This document shows, piece by piece, positions 26,970 through 35,854 of a DNA stretch of 64,000 bases (positions within the stretch are counted from its first letter, which is position 1; the number at the start of each line of letters is the position of its first letter). The DNA is taken from the NCBI RefSeq assembly GCF_001012825.1, contig NZ_LCZJ02000026.1:98761-162760 (forward strand), read 5' to 3'. This DNA comes from Paenibacillus etheri. GTDB lineage: Bacteria > Bacillota > Bacilli > Paenibacillales > Paenibacillaceae. The translations under genes were made by a program, and so were the position numbers. A model generated the notes under the pieces. That model did no database searches and was not told the origin of the DNA. It saw nothing but the letters and a program-made list of their open reading frames with translations.

Positions 26970-27281
26970 ATGAGAATTCAATGGTCTTTAATTGCAGGTC
27001 TAATCTTTGCGTTGCTAACAGCCATATTTGCAGTCATCAACGTAGATCCCGTTCAAGTCAATTTCGGTTTTGATGTAGTTAAAATACCGCTGATCCTAGT
27101 TATTCTGGGCTGCGCGTTAATTGGTGGAATCATCGTGGGTTCTTACGGTATTTTTCGCCAGTACAAACTACAAAAACAAATTAAAAGCTTAAATGCTGAG
27201 CTAACCAAACTTCGTGATGCCAACACTTCTTTAGATTCTTTTAACACAGACAATGATGGCCTAACAGGAGGACTTAACTAA
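26970..27281 (+). CDS. LapA domain (DUF1049) membrane protein
   Basis: A 103-residue protein with two transmembrane helices (about 5-25 and 38-62) separated by the NVDPVQVNFGFDVVKIPL hairpin. A cytosolic coiled coil (YKLQKQIKSLNAELTKLRD) and a polar tail follow. This is the LapA/YciS family, which in enterobacteria helps LPS assembly; in a Firmicute its job is unknown. The SD is GAGGAGGAAG. Its stop overlaps the ATG of the M42 peptidase (TAATG). Confidence 0.85.
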   Translation: MRIQWSLIAGLIFALLTAIFAVINVDPVQVNFGFDVVKIPLILVILGCALIGGIIVGSYGIFRQYKLQKQIKSLNAELTKLRDANTSLDSFNTDNDGLTGGLN

Positions 27282-28324
27282 TGATTACTATTCAACCAAA
27301 CGAAGATTACATACTCTCAATTCTTAAAAAATTACTTGATACACCGAGCCCCAGCGGCTTCACAGCACAAGTAATGAATCTTGTAGCCGAAGAAGCGGCA
27401 GCATTGAATGTACCGCTAAGCTGGAATGAAAAAGGCGGCGTAATTCTAACCGTTCCAGGCCTTGATCCTTCCCGTACAATCGGCATCAGCGCTCACGTGG
27501 ATACACTTGGAGGCATGGTTCGCTCTATTAAATCTAATGGTACGCTGCGACTGACCTCTGTTGGTGGTTTCGCTATGCACAGTATCGAGAATGAATACTG
27601 CGTGATCCATACCCGCAGTGGTAGAACCTATACTGGAACCATCTTAACCAGCCATCCATCCGTTCACGTATATCCAGATGCTCGTGAATTTAACCGTTCA
27701 GAGGAGAACATGGAAGTACGGATTGATGAGCTAGTATCTACCAAAGAAGATGTACTCAAGCTTGGCATCTCTGTTGGTGATTTCATTTCCTTCGATGCAC
27801 GTGCGGTGATTACACCTAGCGGGTATATTAAATCCCGTCATCTGGATGACAAAGCGAGCGTTGCTGCCCTACTTGGACTACTGGAAAGTATGAAGCGTGA
27901 AGGTTGGAAACCGCTCCACAACCTTTCCTTCCTCATCTCCAACTACGAAGAAGTAGGACATGGTACAGCTTGGATTCCTGGCGAGATCAATGAAATGATC
28001 GCAGTCGATATGGGCGCCATGGGCGACGATCTTAGCTGCAAAGAAACCGATGTGTCCATCTGTGCAAAAGATTCTTCCGGCCCTTACGATTATGTTATGA
28101 CTGGCCGTTTGATTGAGCTGGCAGAGGCACTTGCTATTCCTTATGCCGTTGATATCTATCCAATGTACGGCTCCGATGCTTCCGCTGCCCTTCGAGGCGG
28201 CAACAATATTCGCGCAGCACTGATCGGCCCAGGCGTACATGCCTCCCACTCCATGGAACGTACACATAAGCAAGCTGTAGTCAACACTGCTAAGCTTCTC
28301 GCTGCTTATGTGGGTACTAACTGA
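27281..28324 (+). CDS. M42 family aminopeptidase
   Basis: A 347-residue di-zinc tetrahedral aminopeptidase of the glucanase-M/FrvX type. The metal and catalytic signatures are GISAHVDTLGGM, RHLDDKASVAALL, ISNYEEVGHG, MIAVDMGAM and the late His in VHASHSMERTH. It acts on cytosolic peptides. It is translationally coupled to the LapA-like gene (1-bp overlap) and overlaps the next gene by 17 bp. Confidence 0.9.
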   Translation: MITIQPNEDYILSILKKLLDTPSPSGFTAQVMNLVAEEAAALNVPLSWNEKGGVILTVPGLDPSRTIGISAHVDTLGGMVRSIKSNGTLRLTSVGGFAMHSIENEYCVIHTRSGRTYTGTILTSHPSVHVYPDAREFNRSEENMEVRIDELVSTKEDVLKLGISVGDFISFDARAVITPSGYIKSRHLDDKASVAALLGLLESMKREGWKPLHNLSFLISNYEEVGHGTAWIPGEINEMIAVDMGAMGDDLSCKETDVSICAKDSSGPYDYVMTGRLIELAEALAIPYAVDIYPMYGSDASAALRGGNNIRAALIGPGVHASHSMERTHKQAVVNTAKLLAAYVGTN

Positions 28325-29138
28325 GTCTATCACCAGCAGGATTAAGCAGCTCCGGAGACGTAGACAATGGCTGATAGTCTCACTTCTGCTGCTCTTGATA
28401 ACAGCATCAGCAATCTCGATGTTCCTGTTATCCAGAAGTCACAAGGAAAATCCCTTTAACGGTCTTCCCCATGCTTACACCTATTTAGAGACCGTGAGTC
28501 CAGAAAATATACAACTCTATATGATGTCACTTTCGCCAGAAGATATTAAACTCAGAGCCGCTGGTACACCCCTTCAGCAAGTGATTGCTTATGGGATTAA
28601 TGGAGGCTTCTTCTACGGAGATGCACTTCTATCCATTGCTATCATGAATGATATTCCCACTAACGGTGTTAAAAAGGCGTATGGCTCCGGCTGGTTTAAC
28701 GCTAAATATGCTCGCGGAACACTAGTCTGGGATGGTGCCAGTCGCAGCTTCTCCGTACAGGTCGTCTCTTCAGGAGAAGAATTGAACGTTACGGATCGCG
28801 AGCATTATTTTGCGCAAGGTGGCATTAGTATGAATCTGAAGCATGAGGATCTCTGGGAAGCTGCCATAGCCGAAGAGCATCTTCCTTATGCGGATGAGAA
28901 ACGAATGCGCTCAGGCATGCTGTATGACGATAACGGCAAGCTATGGCTGATTGTTACACCAACGCTCTCGACGGCGGCAGAGTTCCGCTCAGCCCTCCTA
29001 CAGACCGTGCCTGCTAAAGGTCTCGAAGGTATCTTCCTAGATGGAGATGGCTCCTCTCAGATGAATGCTGATGAAATTATCTTACCTGGCGACTCTCGTG
29101 CCGTGGTGCAAATGATCGCGGTGGACGGAACGAAATAA
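28308..29138 (+). CDS. Phosphodiester glycosidase family protein (NAGPA domain)
   Basis: A 276-residue protein with an N-terminal basic stretch and a membrane anchor (about residues 22-42), then an extracytoplasmic NAGPA-type domain. AYGINGGFFYG and GIFLDGDGSSQM are the conserved glycine/Asp loops of that family. Relatives remove sugars linked through phosphodiesters. The ATG lies inside the end of the M42 gene with no clear SD, so it relies on coupling. It ends at a terminator and closes a three-gene operon. Confidence 0.8.
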   Translation: MWVLTESITSRIKQLRRRRQWLIVSLLLLLITASAISMFLLSRSHKENPFNGLPHAYTYLETVSPENIQLYMMSLSPEDIKLRAAGTPLQQVIAYGINGGFFYGDALLSIAIMNDIPTNGVKKAYGSGWFNAKYARGTLVWDGASRSFSVQVVSSGEELNVTDREHYFAQGGISMNLKHEDLWEAAIAEEHLPYADEKRMRSGMLYDDNGKLWLIVTPTLSTAAEFRSALLQTVPAKGLEGIFLDGDGSSQMNADEIILPGDSRAVVQMIAVDGTK

Positions 29139-29142
29139 AGCA

Positions 29143-29188
29143 AAAAGAAGCGATACTCTGGTATTAGAGATCGCTTCTTTCTTTGTTT
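29143..29188. terminator. Bidirectional terminator
   Basis: AAGAAGCGAT and ATCGCTTCTT pair around an ACTC/GAG inner stem, with A-rich and T-rich flanks. Confidence 0.85.
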
Positions 29189-29192
29189 TTAT

Positions 29193-29446
29193 TCAATCCC
29201 AGACTTGCTCTAGCTTATCTGAATAATACGAAATGGCCTTACTGTAGCTTCTAATCCCTTCGTCCGCTGAGGTTTCTGCCAGTAATTTAAGCAACATCCC
29301 CATAGCCAGACTATGATCTCCAGGATTGTGCATAGTCATCGCCAGAAACACTGGAAATTCCTTATTCTCTGGGTATTCATGAACGGCCTACTCCAGAATT
29401 GCTTTGGAGTTCTCATATTCTCCGAGTGTGTTAAGGACAATCCGGT
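29193..29446 (-). pseudogene. 3' remnant of a tetratricopeptide (TPR) protein gene
   Basis: On the minus strand one frame reads TLGEYENSKAILE, then an in-frame TAG, then AVHEYPENKEFPVFLAMTMH and further to KAISYYSDKLEQVWD and a TGA. This is the C-terminal part of a TPR_5-type protein. The 5' half is missing because the remnant starts immediately behind the stop codon of the ABC-F gene. A truncation plus a nonsense codon makes this a decayed gene rather than a functional one. Confidence 0.75.
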
Positions 29447-31384
29447 TTATGCCTTACCCGCAATTTTCTCTGCAAGCTCATTCAGATAGGTCCAGCGCTC
29501 CATCAAACGCTCCAGTTCAGCTTCGGCAAGCCGCTGCTCTTCCACTAACTCCTGTAATCTCCCCGAGTCAGCAAACGCTGCTTCCATCTCCGCACTAATA
29601 TCCGTCAAGCGCTGCTCTGCAAGCTCGATTTGCTCGTCAATCCCCTCATATTCACGCTGTTCCTTAAAACTGAATTTGAGTTTAGTCTTGGGAGCTGATG
29701 ATTCCGCTGTGTTACTACCTGTATCTATAATCTCTTTACGCTTTGCATTTCCGTCATCTTTGTTCGATTCTGGATTGCGCGAAGGAGCATTTTTGGCCAG
29801 CCATTCTTCATATTCCGTATAATCGCCAACATGAATCCGGATATCACCATTTTCAAAAGCGATCAGCTTATCTATAGTACGATCTAAGAAATAACGGTCA
29901 TGGGATACTGTAAAGACAACGCCCGGGAATTCATCCAGATAGTCTTCTAAAACAGCCAACGTGCCGATATCCAAGTCGTTCGTAGGCTCATCCAACAGCA
30001 ATACATTTGGTGCTCCCATCAATACACGAAGCAGATACAGGCGTCTTTTTTCGCCACCTGACAGTTTGGATATCGGCGTCCATTGCATCGCAGGAGGGAA
30101 TAAGAAGCGTTCGAGCATTTGGCCTGCCGTAATGACGCTACCATCAGCCGTACGTATGACTTCCGCTTCTTCCTTCACATATTCAATAGCTCGCATGCTG
30201 TCATCCATATCCTGATGTTCTTGCGTAAAGTAACCCAACTTAACCGTCGCACCAAGCTGAACCTCTCCCTTATCCGGCTGCAGCTTACCTGCAATCAGAT
30301 TCAAAAGTGTTGATTTACCGCTACCATTCGGTCCTACAATACCTACGCGATCTTGCGGTACAGCAATATAGGTCAAATCTTTAATCAGCTGACGACCATC
30401 CAGCGATTTCGACAGTTCATTGATTTCAATGATTTTACGGCCCAAACGTGTCGAAGCCACCGAAATATCCAGCGAACCGTTCGAACTGCTTCCTGTACCT
30501 TCTTTCAGCTTCTCAAAACGGTCGATTCTTGCCTTTTGTTTCGTTGAACGAGCTTTAGCTCCACGACGAATCCAAGCAAGCTCCGTCCGAAGCAGGTTCT
30601 TACGCTTTTGCTCCGCAGAGGCCTCACGCTCTTCTCGATCGGCTTTTAGCTCTAGAAAACGGGAATAGTTAGCCTCATAACGGTACAACTGCCCTCCGTC
30701 TAACTCCAGCATGACACTTGCGACACGCTCCAGGAAGTAACGATCATGTGTTACCATTAAGAGGGCGCCGCGCCGTTTCTGTAAATATTGCTCTAACCAA
30801 GCCACGGAGTCCGTATCAATATGGTTCGTAGGCTCATCCAGAATAAGAAGCTCAGATGGCGTAATCAGGGCAGCCGCAAGTGCTACACGTTTCCGTTGTC
30901 CACCAGACAGCGTATCCATTAGCGCATCGAACTTCACTATACCCAGTTTAGTAAGCACGCTCTTAGCTTCACTCTCTAAATGCCAAGTACCTGCTGCATC
31001 GATAGCCTGCCCAATCCGCACCAGTTTGCCTTCCAGTTCTGCATTGCCTGGCTCTTTTTCAAGTTGTGACATGGTCTCCATATACTCACGCATGGTAGTA
31101 AGATCTGGATCATCTCCGGCGAAGACCTGTTGCAATACCGTATTAGTGGGCTCATAAGGCGGGTTCTGGGCCAAGTACTGTACGCGTACATTATTTCCAA
31201 TCGCTATTTGCCCACCGTCAGGAGTATCCAGACCAGCAATAATACGTAAAAACGTTGATTTCCCCGTTCCATTCACACCGATCAAGCCAATTTTATCCCG
31301 ATCATCCATGCCAAATGAAGCATCACTAAAGAGTACTTTCTCTCCATAACTCTTGGAAAGATGTTCCACGGTCATAATATTCAT
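29447..31384 (-). CDS. ABC-F family ATPase (Uup/YfmR-like)
   Basis: A 645-residue soluble twin-ABC protein acting on ribosomes. ABC1 has GVNGTGKSTFLR and LSGGQRKRVALAAAL with LILDEPTNHID. The linker holds the charged arm between about residues 240 and 300. ABC2 has GPNGSGKSTLLN, KLSGGEKRRLYLLR and LLLDEPTNDLD. A C-terminal coiled-coil domain (about 575-640) marks the Uup/YfmR branch, which rescues stalled ribosomes rather than giving clear antibiotic resistance. The ATG follows GCGAGGAAATAGC. It is last of a long leftward gene run, directly after a TetR regulator. Confidence 0.9.
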   Translation of the reverse strand: MNIMTVEHLSKSYGEKVLFSDASFGMDDRDKIGLIGVNGTGKSTFLRIIAGLDTPDGGQIAIGNNVRVQYLAQNPPYEPTNTVLQQVFAGDDPDLTTMREYMETMSQLEKEPGNAELEGKLVRIGQAIDAAGTWHLESEAKSVLTKLGIVKFDALMDTLSGGQRKRVALAAALITPSELLILDEPTNHIDTDSVAWLEQYLQKRRGALLMVTHDRYFLERVASVMLELDGGQLYRYEANYSRFLELKADREEREASAEQKRKNLLRTELAWIRRGAKARSTKQKARIDRFEKLKEGTGSSSNGSLDISVASTRLGRKIIEINELSKSLDGRQLIKDLTYIAVPQDRVGIVGPNGSGKSTLLNLIAGKLQPDKGEVQLGATVKLGYFTQEHQDMDDSMRAIEYVKEEAEVIRTADGSVITAGQMLERFLFPPAMQWTPISKLSGGEKRRLYLLRVLMGAPNVLLLDEPTNDLDIGTLAVLEDYLDEFPGVVFTVSHDRYFLDRTIDKLIAFENGDIRIHVGDYTEYEEWLAKNAPSRNPESNKDDGNAKRKEIIDTGSNTAESSAPKTKLKFSFKEQREYEGIDEQIELAEQRLTDISAEMEAAFADSGRLQELVEEQRLAEAELERLMERWTYLNELAEKIAGKA

Positions 31385-31438
31385 GCTATTTCCTCGCTTG
31401 CCTTATATTTTCATAAAACCGGTAGCCGCTCTAGACAG

Positions 31439-32041
31439 CTATTCCACCGGTCTATCATCCTGACCTAAATTCAAGTAATCCAAGGCCCCTTTAATAAAAA
31501 GACCCGCAGCAAAGCCAGCGCGTTTATACGCGTCCTCTTCCTTAAAAGACGGATCAAACAAAATATCCATTTTCAGTCGATCCAACATCCCTATGTAGGA
31601 CTGCGCCATAAGCTCAGGCTCGGACGCTCCGCCCTCCAGCAATACCATCACTACTGCCTGCATATATTCTTTCATAAAAAGCGTCATATACGCCACAAGC
31701 TCAGGGTTATTGTTAGGTGCGCGGAAAAAGAGCTTCGTGTGTCGCTTGCGCTCATAATAATAGTAAAGATGATGTTTAGCGATGATGGACAGTTTACCTG
31801 CCAAAGTATCACTAGCCTTAAGCCTTTCCTGCAACTGCTGAAGGAATCCTTCACAATCCCGGCGCGTTACCGCCATGAACAATTCTTCTTTACTCTTGAA
31901 GTATAAATAAACGGTGCCCTTAGCAATCCCGGCCTGAACCGCAATCTCCGACATCTTCGTTTCGTAAAATCCTCCTGAACCGAAGAGCTCGTATGCGGCA
32001 TCCAGAATGGCTGTATGTTTATGATTGGACATGCTGCTCAT
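31439..32041 (-). CDS. TetR family transcriptional regulator
   Basis: A 200-residue repressor. The N-terminal HTH is HTAILDAAYELFGSGGFYETKMSEIAVQAGIAKGTVYLYFKSKEELF-type (residues about 9-54), and a helical ligand domain follows. The C-terminal domain resembles the YsiA/FadR group in general shape only; the ligand is unknown. The SD is AAAGGAGGAACCG. It sits 54 bp upstream of the ABC-F gene and 11 bp after DUF92, so it may regulate this gene run. Confidence 0.9.
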   Translation of the reverse strand: MSSMSNHKHTAILDAAYELFGSGGFYETKMSEIAVQAGIAKGTVYLYFKSKEELFMAVTRRDCEGFLQQLQERLKASDTLAGKLSIIAKHHLYYYYERKRHTKLFFRAPNNNPELVAYMTLFMKEYMQAVVMVLLEGGASEPELMAQSYIGMLDRLKMDILFDPSFKEEDAYKRAGFAAGLFIKGALDYLNLGQDDRPVE

Positions 32042-32052
32042 CGGTTCCTCCT

Positions 32053-32856
32053 TTAAATTATCACCCCAAGCAATAAAGCAGCTGCCCCTCCGGCGATAGA
32101 GCTGATAGCATTAACTGCATCATTGCTCATCCATTTCCAGCCACGTGCGTATTCAACCTTATTACCGCAGTGGTGTGTACTTTCCACTTCGCGCCCGCAT
32201 ACGGTGCAGCGATTCATCTGCTGCACGGTTGCTCCTAGAATAGAATCCGTAAACGCACCTGTAAGTCCTCCGGCGAGTCCAGCCAAGGTAAGCAGCAGGA
32301 AGGATTGATCCGGCATGCCGGATATCATCCGCAGGAGCCATGAAGCTGCACCAATAAGTGCGCCTCCTGCGGCGGCGGCCAGCGTACCAAGGCTGGATAC
32401 ACCACCCGAGGCACCTGCCGTAAGTATTTTACCTGTCAGGACAGACCGAGGTGGCTTCTTGCTGAGTGTACCAATCTCCGTAGCCCATGTATCAGAGGTT
32501 ACCGTTGCCATAACGCCGATAAATAAAAATTCCCAAAGTTCCATTGGAACAATCGCATTCAGTAGAACGAAAACCATCCCGAGCCCACCATTAGCAAAGA
32601 CCTGCCCAGCATCTCGGCGACCTGTCTTGGCATAAGTTAGCTCAAGCTCCGCCTTATTGTCATGATGGAGCTTAGACAGCAGGCTTGATGAGATGAAAAA
32701 AATCAACAATATTCCAAACCAAAAGGCATTCCCAGCACCAAAATAAATGGTCCCCATCGCTATCGCGGCAAGCATGCCGGAGAGGCTTAAGGATTGTTTC
32801 CTATAAGCCGCTCCCGCAACTAACAAAGCGCCAAGGGCGCCAATAATCCATAACAT
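32053..32856 (-). CDS. DUF92 family integral membrane protein
   Basis: A 267-residue, roughly six-helix protein. Family signatures are TVTSDTWATEIGTLSK and GLTGAFTDSILGATVQ, and a CTVCGREVESTHHCG segment (CxxC plus His/Cys) is a possible metal-binding loop. Eukaryotic and cyanobacterial relatives are phytyl- or farnesyl-phosphate kinases; the function here is unproven. The ATG at 32856 has GGAG at 8 nt and is preferred to 32895, which has none. Confidence 0.85.
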   Translation of the reverse strand: MLWIIGALGALLVAGAAYRKQSLSLSGMLAAIAMGTIYFGAGNAFWFGILLIFFISSSLLSKLHHDNKAELELTYAKTGRRDAGQVFANGGLGMVFVLLNAIVPMELWEFLFIGVMATVTSDTWATEIGTLSKKPPRSVLTGKILTAGASGGVSSLGTLAAAAGGALIGAASWLLRMISGMPDQSFLLLTLAGLAGGLTGAFTDSILGATVQQMNRCTVCGREVESTHHCGNKVEYARGWKWMSNDAVNAISSIAGGAAALLLGVII

Positions 32857-32879
32857 AGATTCATCTCCAACAGATGTTT

Positions 32880-33509
32880 TTAGCCGATCAGGCAAGTCCC
32901 CATCAGCTTGTCACCCCAATACAATTCAAAGGAATCTCCTGATACGGTAGGGCCTACGCCTGCTGGTGTTCCTGTGAATATTACATCGTCTTTACCCAGC
33001 CCGTAACGCGCAGCTATAAAATCGACAATTTTTTGGAGTGAAAAGATCATGTTTTTGACATTACCTCGCTGAACTTCAACACCATTTTTCAAAACCGTGA
33101 AATCTGTTCCCTCCAGCTCTTCCTTGTCAGGAAACGCAATGTAAGGTGTGAGTGGAGCAGCGTTCTTAAAGCCTTTAGCCGGTGTCCAAGGTAGGCCTTT
33201 CTTTTGTAGATCATTATGCACATCACGTAGTGTGAAATCTAGTCCCAGGGCCATAACATCCACCAGATCCTCCACGCTCATACCCGGTACATAGTCCCGC
33301 GCGATACGTAGCACAAGCTCTCCTTCATAATGTACCTGACCTGAATCCTTTGGTAGCTGAATGACTGCTTTATCGAGGGAAACCGCCGCATGTGAGGGCT
33401 TCAAAAAAATAAGTGGCTCCACGGGGATATTATTCCCTAATTCCTCGGCATGTAGCTTGTAGTTCCGTCCAACACAATATAAATTATTAACAGCAGCGCA
33501 CACAGACAA
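32880..33509 (-). CDS. Fumarylacetoacetate hydrolase family protein
   Basis: A 209-residue single FAH domain, which hydrolyses or decarboxylates C-C bonds of oxo acids and needs Mg2+. YCVGRNYKLHAEE is the N-terminal signature, VHYEGELVLRIA carries the metal-binding Glu pair, and FTGTPAGVGP is the C-terminal loop. The start is TTG at 33509 or GTG at 33503, both with a weak GAGAG SD. No aromatic degradation genes are nearby, so the substrate is open. Confidence 0.88.
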   Translation of the reverse strand: MSVCAAVNNLYCVGRNYKLHAEELGNNIPVEPLIFLKPSHAAVSLDKAVIQLPKDSGQVHYEGELVLRIARDYVPGMSVEDLVDVMALGLDFTLRDVHNDLQKKGLPWTPAKGFKNAAPLTPYIAFPDKEELEGTDFTVLKNGVEVQRGNVKNMIFSLQKIVDFIAARYGLGKDDVIFTGTPAGVGPTVSGDSFELYWGDKLMGTCLIG

Positions 33510-33539
33510 TCAGCTCTCTTTTTCATCGAATTGGATTGT

Positions 33540-34274
33540 TTATACTTTTAGAAATGTATCGCCCCAGATATCCGGACGGTTTGTACAAATCATTATATCA
33601 GAATGCATATCTGCTAAGCGACGCATCTCTTTCCCTTTGTTCACAGTCCAAGCCATAATTTTTACACCTTGCTCCGTCAAAAGCTTAGCCAATCTAGGAT
33701 TTAATCGCGAAAAGCTGATCGATAAAAGAGAACACTCCAGTTCATGCAGCCTTCGAGCAGGATTACCAAACCTTGAATCAAAAATTAAGCCTGTACGGAA
33801 GCGGGGGTCTATTTCTTTGATTTTTTTTAACACATCTGTGTCAAAAGAGGTCAAAATCACGTCATCCCGCATGCCTTTGGAGGAAATAAGACCCGTCACC
33901 TTCTTCTCGATACCAGGATACATATCGCCCACTGTTTTCAGTTCAATATTGAGACGCAGTCTGCCGGAGGCTAGTGAGAGTACCTCTTCCAAAGAAGGCA
34001 CCCTCTCGCCCCGAAAAGGACGCCCTTTCCAGCTCCCCGCGTCGAGACGCCGGATATGTTCCCAATCCATGTTCTTCACCTTACCATGACCATTGGTCGT
34101 ACGGTCCAGCGTAAAGTCATGAATGACAACAGGAACACCATCCTTGGAAAGCTGGACATCCAATTCCATCCAGTGCACAAATGGCATGGCAATAGCCATC
34201 CGGATCGCTGCTAATGTATTCTCAGGAGCTTTACCAGAAAATCCCCGATGGGCAACACATAAATTGTTCATCAT
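33540..34274 (-). CDS. Glycerophosphodiester phosphodiesterase
   Basis: A 244-residue cytosolic GDPD TIM barrel without a signal peptide. VAHRGFSGKAPENTLAA carries the catalytic His, ELDVQLSKDGVPVVIHD the Glu/Asp metal ligands and second His, and LNIELKTVG the third Glu. It releases glycerol 3-phosphate from deacylated phospholipids. The SD is GGGAGGTCCTT. It is 18 bp after the CapA-like gene. Confidence 0.92.
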   Translation of the reverse strand: MMNNLCVAHRGFSGKAPENTLAAIRMAIAMPFVHWMELDVQLSKDGVPVVIHDFTLDRTTNGHGKVKNMDWEHIRRLDAGSWKGRPFRGERVPSLEEVLSLASGRLRLNIELKTVGDMYPGIEKKVTGLISSKGMRDDVILTSFDTDVLKKIKEIDPRFRTGLIFDSRFGNPARRLHELECSLLSISFSRLNPRLAKLLTEQGVKIMAWTVNKGKEMRRLADMHSDIMICTNRPDIWGDTFLKV

Positions 34275-34292
34275 AAGGACCTCCCAGGAACC

Positions 34293-35681
34293 CTATTTTG
34301 TCACTTGAGTGACTTTGCCGTCACTGTCGATCTTAACTCGACCAGCAGATAAAGACTCTACTTTTTTCAGCAATAGCTGTCCGTTCACCTGGTTCATGGG
34401 CACGGGCTGTGCTAGCTCAGCAGTCATAGGCTTTAGCTGTAATGAACATTGACCTTTTTTACTACATTCCGCCTGAAAAACAGCAGTTTCCCAAGTGGCT
34501 GGTACCGTTGATCTCGTAAAAATAAAATTACCAGTGCTGTACGCGATCCACTTGCCTTTGTACGGCTCCAGACCTTGCAACACATGTGGGTGACCGCCAA
34601 TGACAAGATCAGCTCCCGCATCGACAAAGCTACGTCCTAGTGTCTGCTGGATATTATCGAACTGCTCTACCCGTTCCTTGCCCCAATGAACAACTACGAC
34701 AACCAAATCGGCTTTCTGTTTGGCTGCCGCGATCGCTTTAAGTCCTTCTCTACTATCATATACTGAAGCAAGTCCCGGTTTATTCTTTCCCGCCATCCAA
34801 TCAGATGCAGGAATCACCCGCGTGAACCCTAGCAAGGCGATTTTAATCCCTTTACGCTCAAAATATTGCGCCGAGAATGCTTCTTTACTATTTAGTCCAG
34901 CACCAACATAAGGAATGCCTCTTTCCGATAGATGGCTAAGCGTGTCTCGCAGACCTTCCTCCCCTTGATCCAGCGTATGATTGTTCGCCATATTTACTGC
35001 ATCCACTCCGGCTGCCTTAAGAGCATCTAGCGCCTTCGGCGAGCCTTTAAATACAAATTGCTTATTAGCGGCGCCAACCCCGCCCGTGGTCACAGGAGTT
35101 TCCAGATTCACGACCGTAAGGTCATCTTTCTTGAACATTCCATTCAGCGCGGCATACGAATAATCGTAGCCTTTCTTTTCAAGTAATTCTCCAGCTTTCC
35201 CTGAAAAAATAACATCTCCACCAAAATTCAATGTCACTGTATTGCCAGAAGCCTGATCATCTGATGGAAGTCCAGACACAGGACCACCATCTGCGACTTG
35301 AGAGCCACCCTCATCTGACGAAGGGGTCGCAGTTGCTTCAGGCGCCTGTGTTTCAATATTCTCTTCCTTCTCTGGCTCCGGTGTAGCCGTGACCTCAGGG
35401 GTTACTGTAGGAGAAGGGACGGGAGTCTCCGTAGCTTCTGGCGTTGCCGTTACTATAGGTGCTGTCTCCTGAGCAGTAATATCCGGTGTTGGTGAAGCTG
35501 TGACTTGTGCCACCGGAGGTGGCTCAGAACTCCCCTTGAATCTGTCATCCATAAAACTATAGCTGAGCGCCACAATAATCATCAGAAGAAGACCTGCATT
35601 GATCCACATCCAGGCCGTTCTGCGCTTACGCTTGCTCTTATGTTTGTTCTTCTGTCTAGAACGCGATCGCGGCGGATACAT
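34293..35681 (-). CDS. CapA-like (PGA_cap) metallophosphatase-fold protein, membrane anchored
   Basis: A 462-residue protein. A very basic cytosolic head (SRQKNKHKSKRKRR) is followed by one membrane helix, a long Thr/Pro/Glu-rich linker (about residues 65-130) that would span the wall, and a CapA domain (NFGGDVIFSG, DLTVVNLETPVT, ANNHTLDQGEEGL, VHWGKER, VIGGHPHVLQG). CapA-type proteins are linked to poly-gamma-glutamate synthesis or anchoring; no capBC is nearby. The ATG at 35681 is preferred: a TATAAT promoter makes the TTG at 35708 almost leaderless, and GAGGAG precedes the ATG by 12 nt. Confidence 0.87.
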   Translation of the reverse strand: MYPPRSRSRQKNKHKSKRKRRTAWMWINAGLLLMIIVALSYSFMDDRFKGSSEPPPVAQVTASPTPDITAQETAPIVTATPEATETPVPSPTVTPEVTATPEPEKEENIETQAPEATATPSSDEGGSQVADGGPVSGLPSDDQASGNTVTLNFGGDVIFSGKAGELLEKKGYDYSYAALNGMFKKDDLTVVNLETPVTTGGVGAANKQFVFKGSPKALDALKAAGVDAVNMANNHTLDQGEEGLRDTLSHLSERGIPYVGAGLNSKEAFSAQYFERKGIKIALLGFTRVIPASDWMAGKNKPGLASVYDSREGLKAIAAAKQKADLVVVVVHWGKERVEQFDNIQQTLGRSFVDAGADLVIGGHPHVLQGLEPYKGKWIAYSTGNFIFTRSTVPATWETAVFQAECSKKGQCSLQLKPMTAELAQPVPMNQVNGQLLLKKVESLSAGRVKIDSDGKVTQVTK

Positions 35682-35789
35682 TGATTCTATGATCTCCTCT
35701 ACTCTCAAATTGGTTCTATTATAGCATATCTAGCACCTGTCCCTCCAAATAAGAGAGTCGTCAAAATACTAGGTTCTTATATTTAAACA

Positions 35790-35826
35790 AAAACGGTGAA
35801 GCAAAATAATCTTCGCTTCACCGTTC
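35790..35826 (-). terminator. Terminator of the hemEHY operon
   Basis: AACGGTGAAGC pairs with GCTTCACCGTT across a 12-nt loop; TTTTTGTTTA follows on the minus strand. Confidence 0.9.
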
Positions 35827-35854
35827 ATTTTGTAATATTAGATCTCCATGTCAT

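Noticed and set aside
34433-34627. Leftward 64-codon frame within the CapA-like gene
   Set aside because: It is fully inside the CapA coding region in another frame, and the CapA motifs in the main frame are complete.
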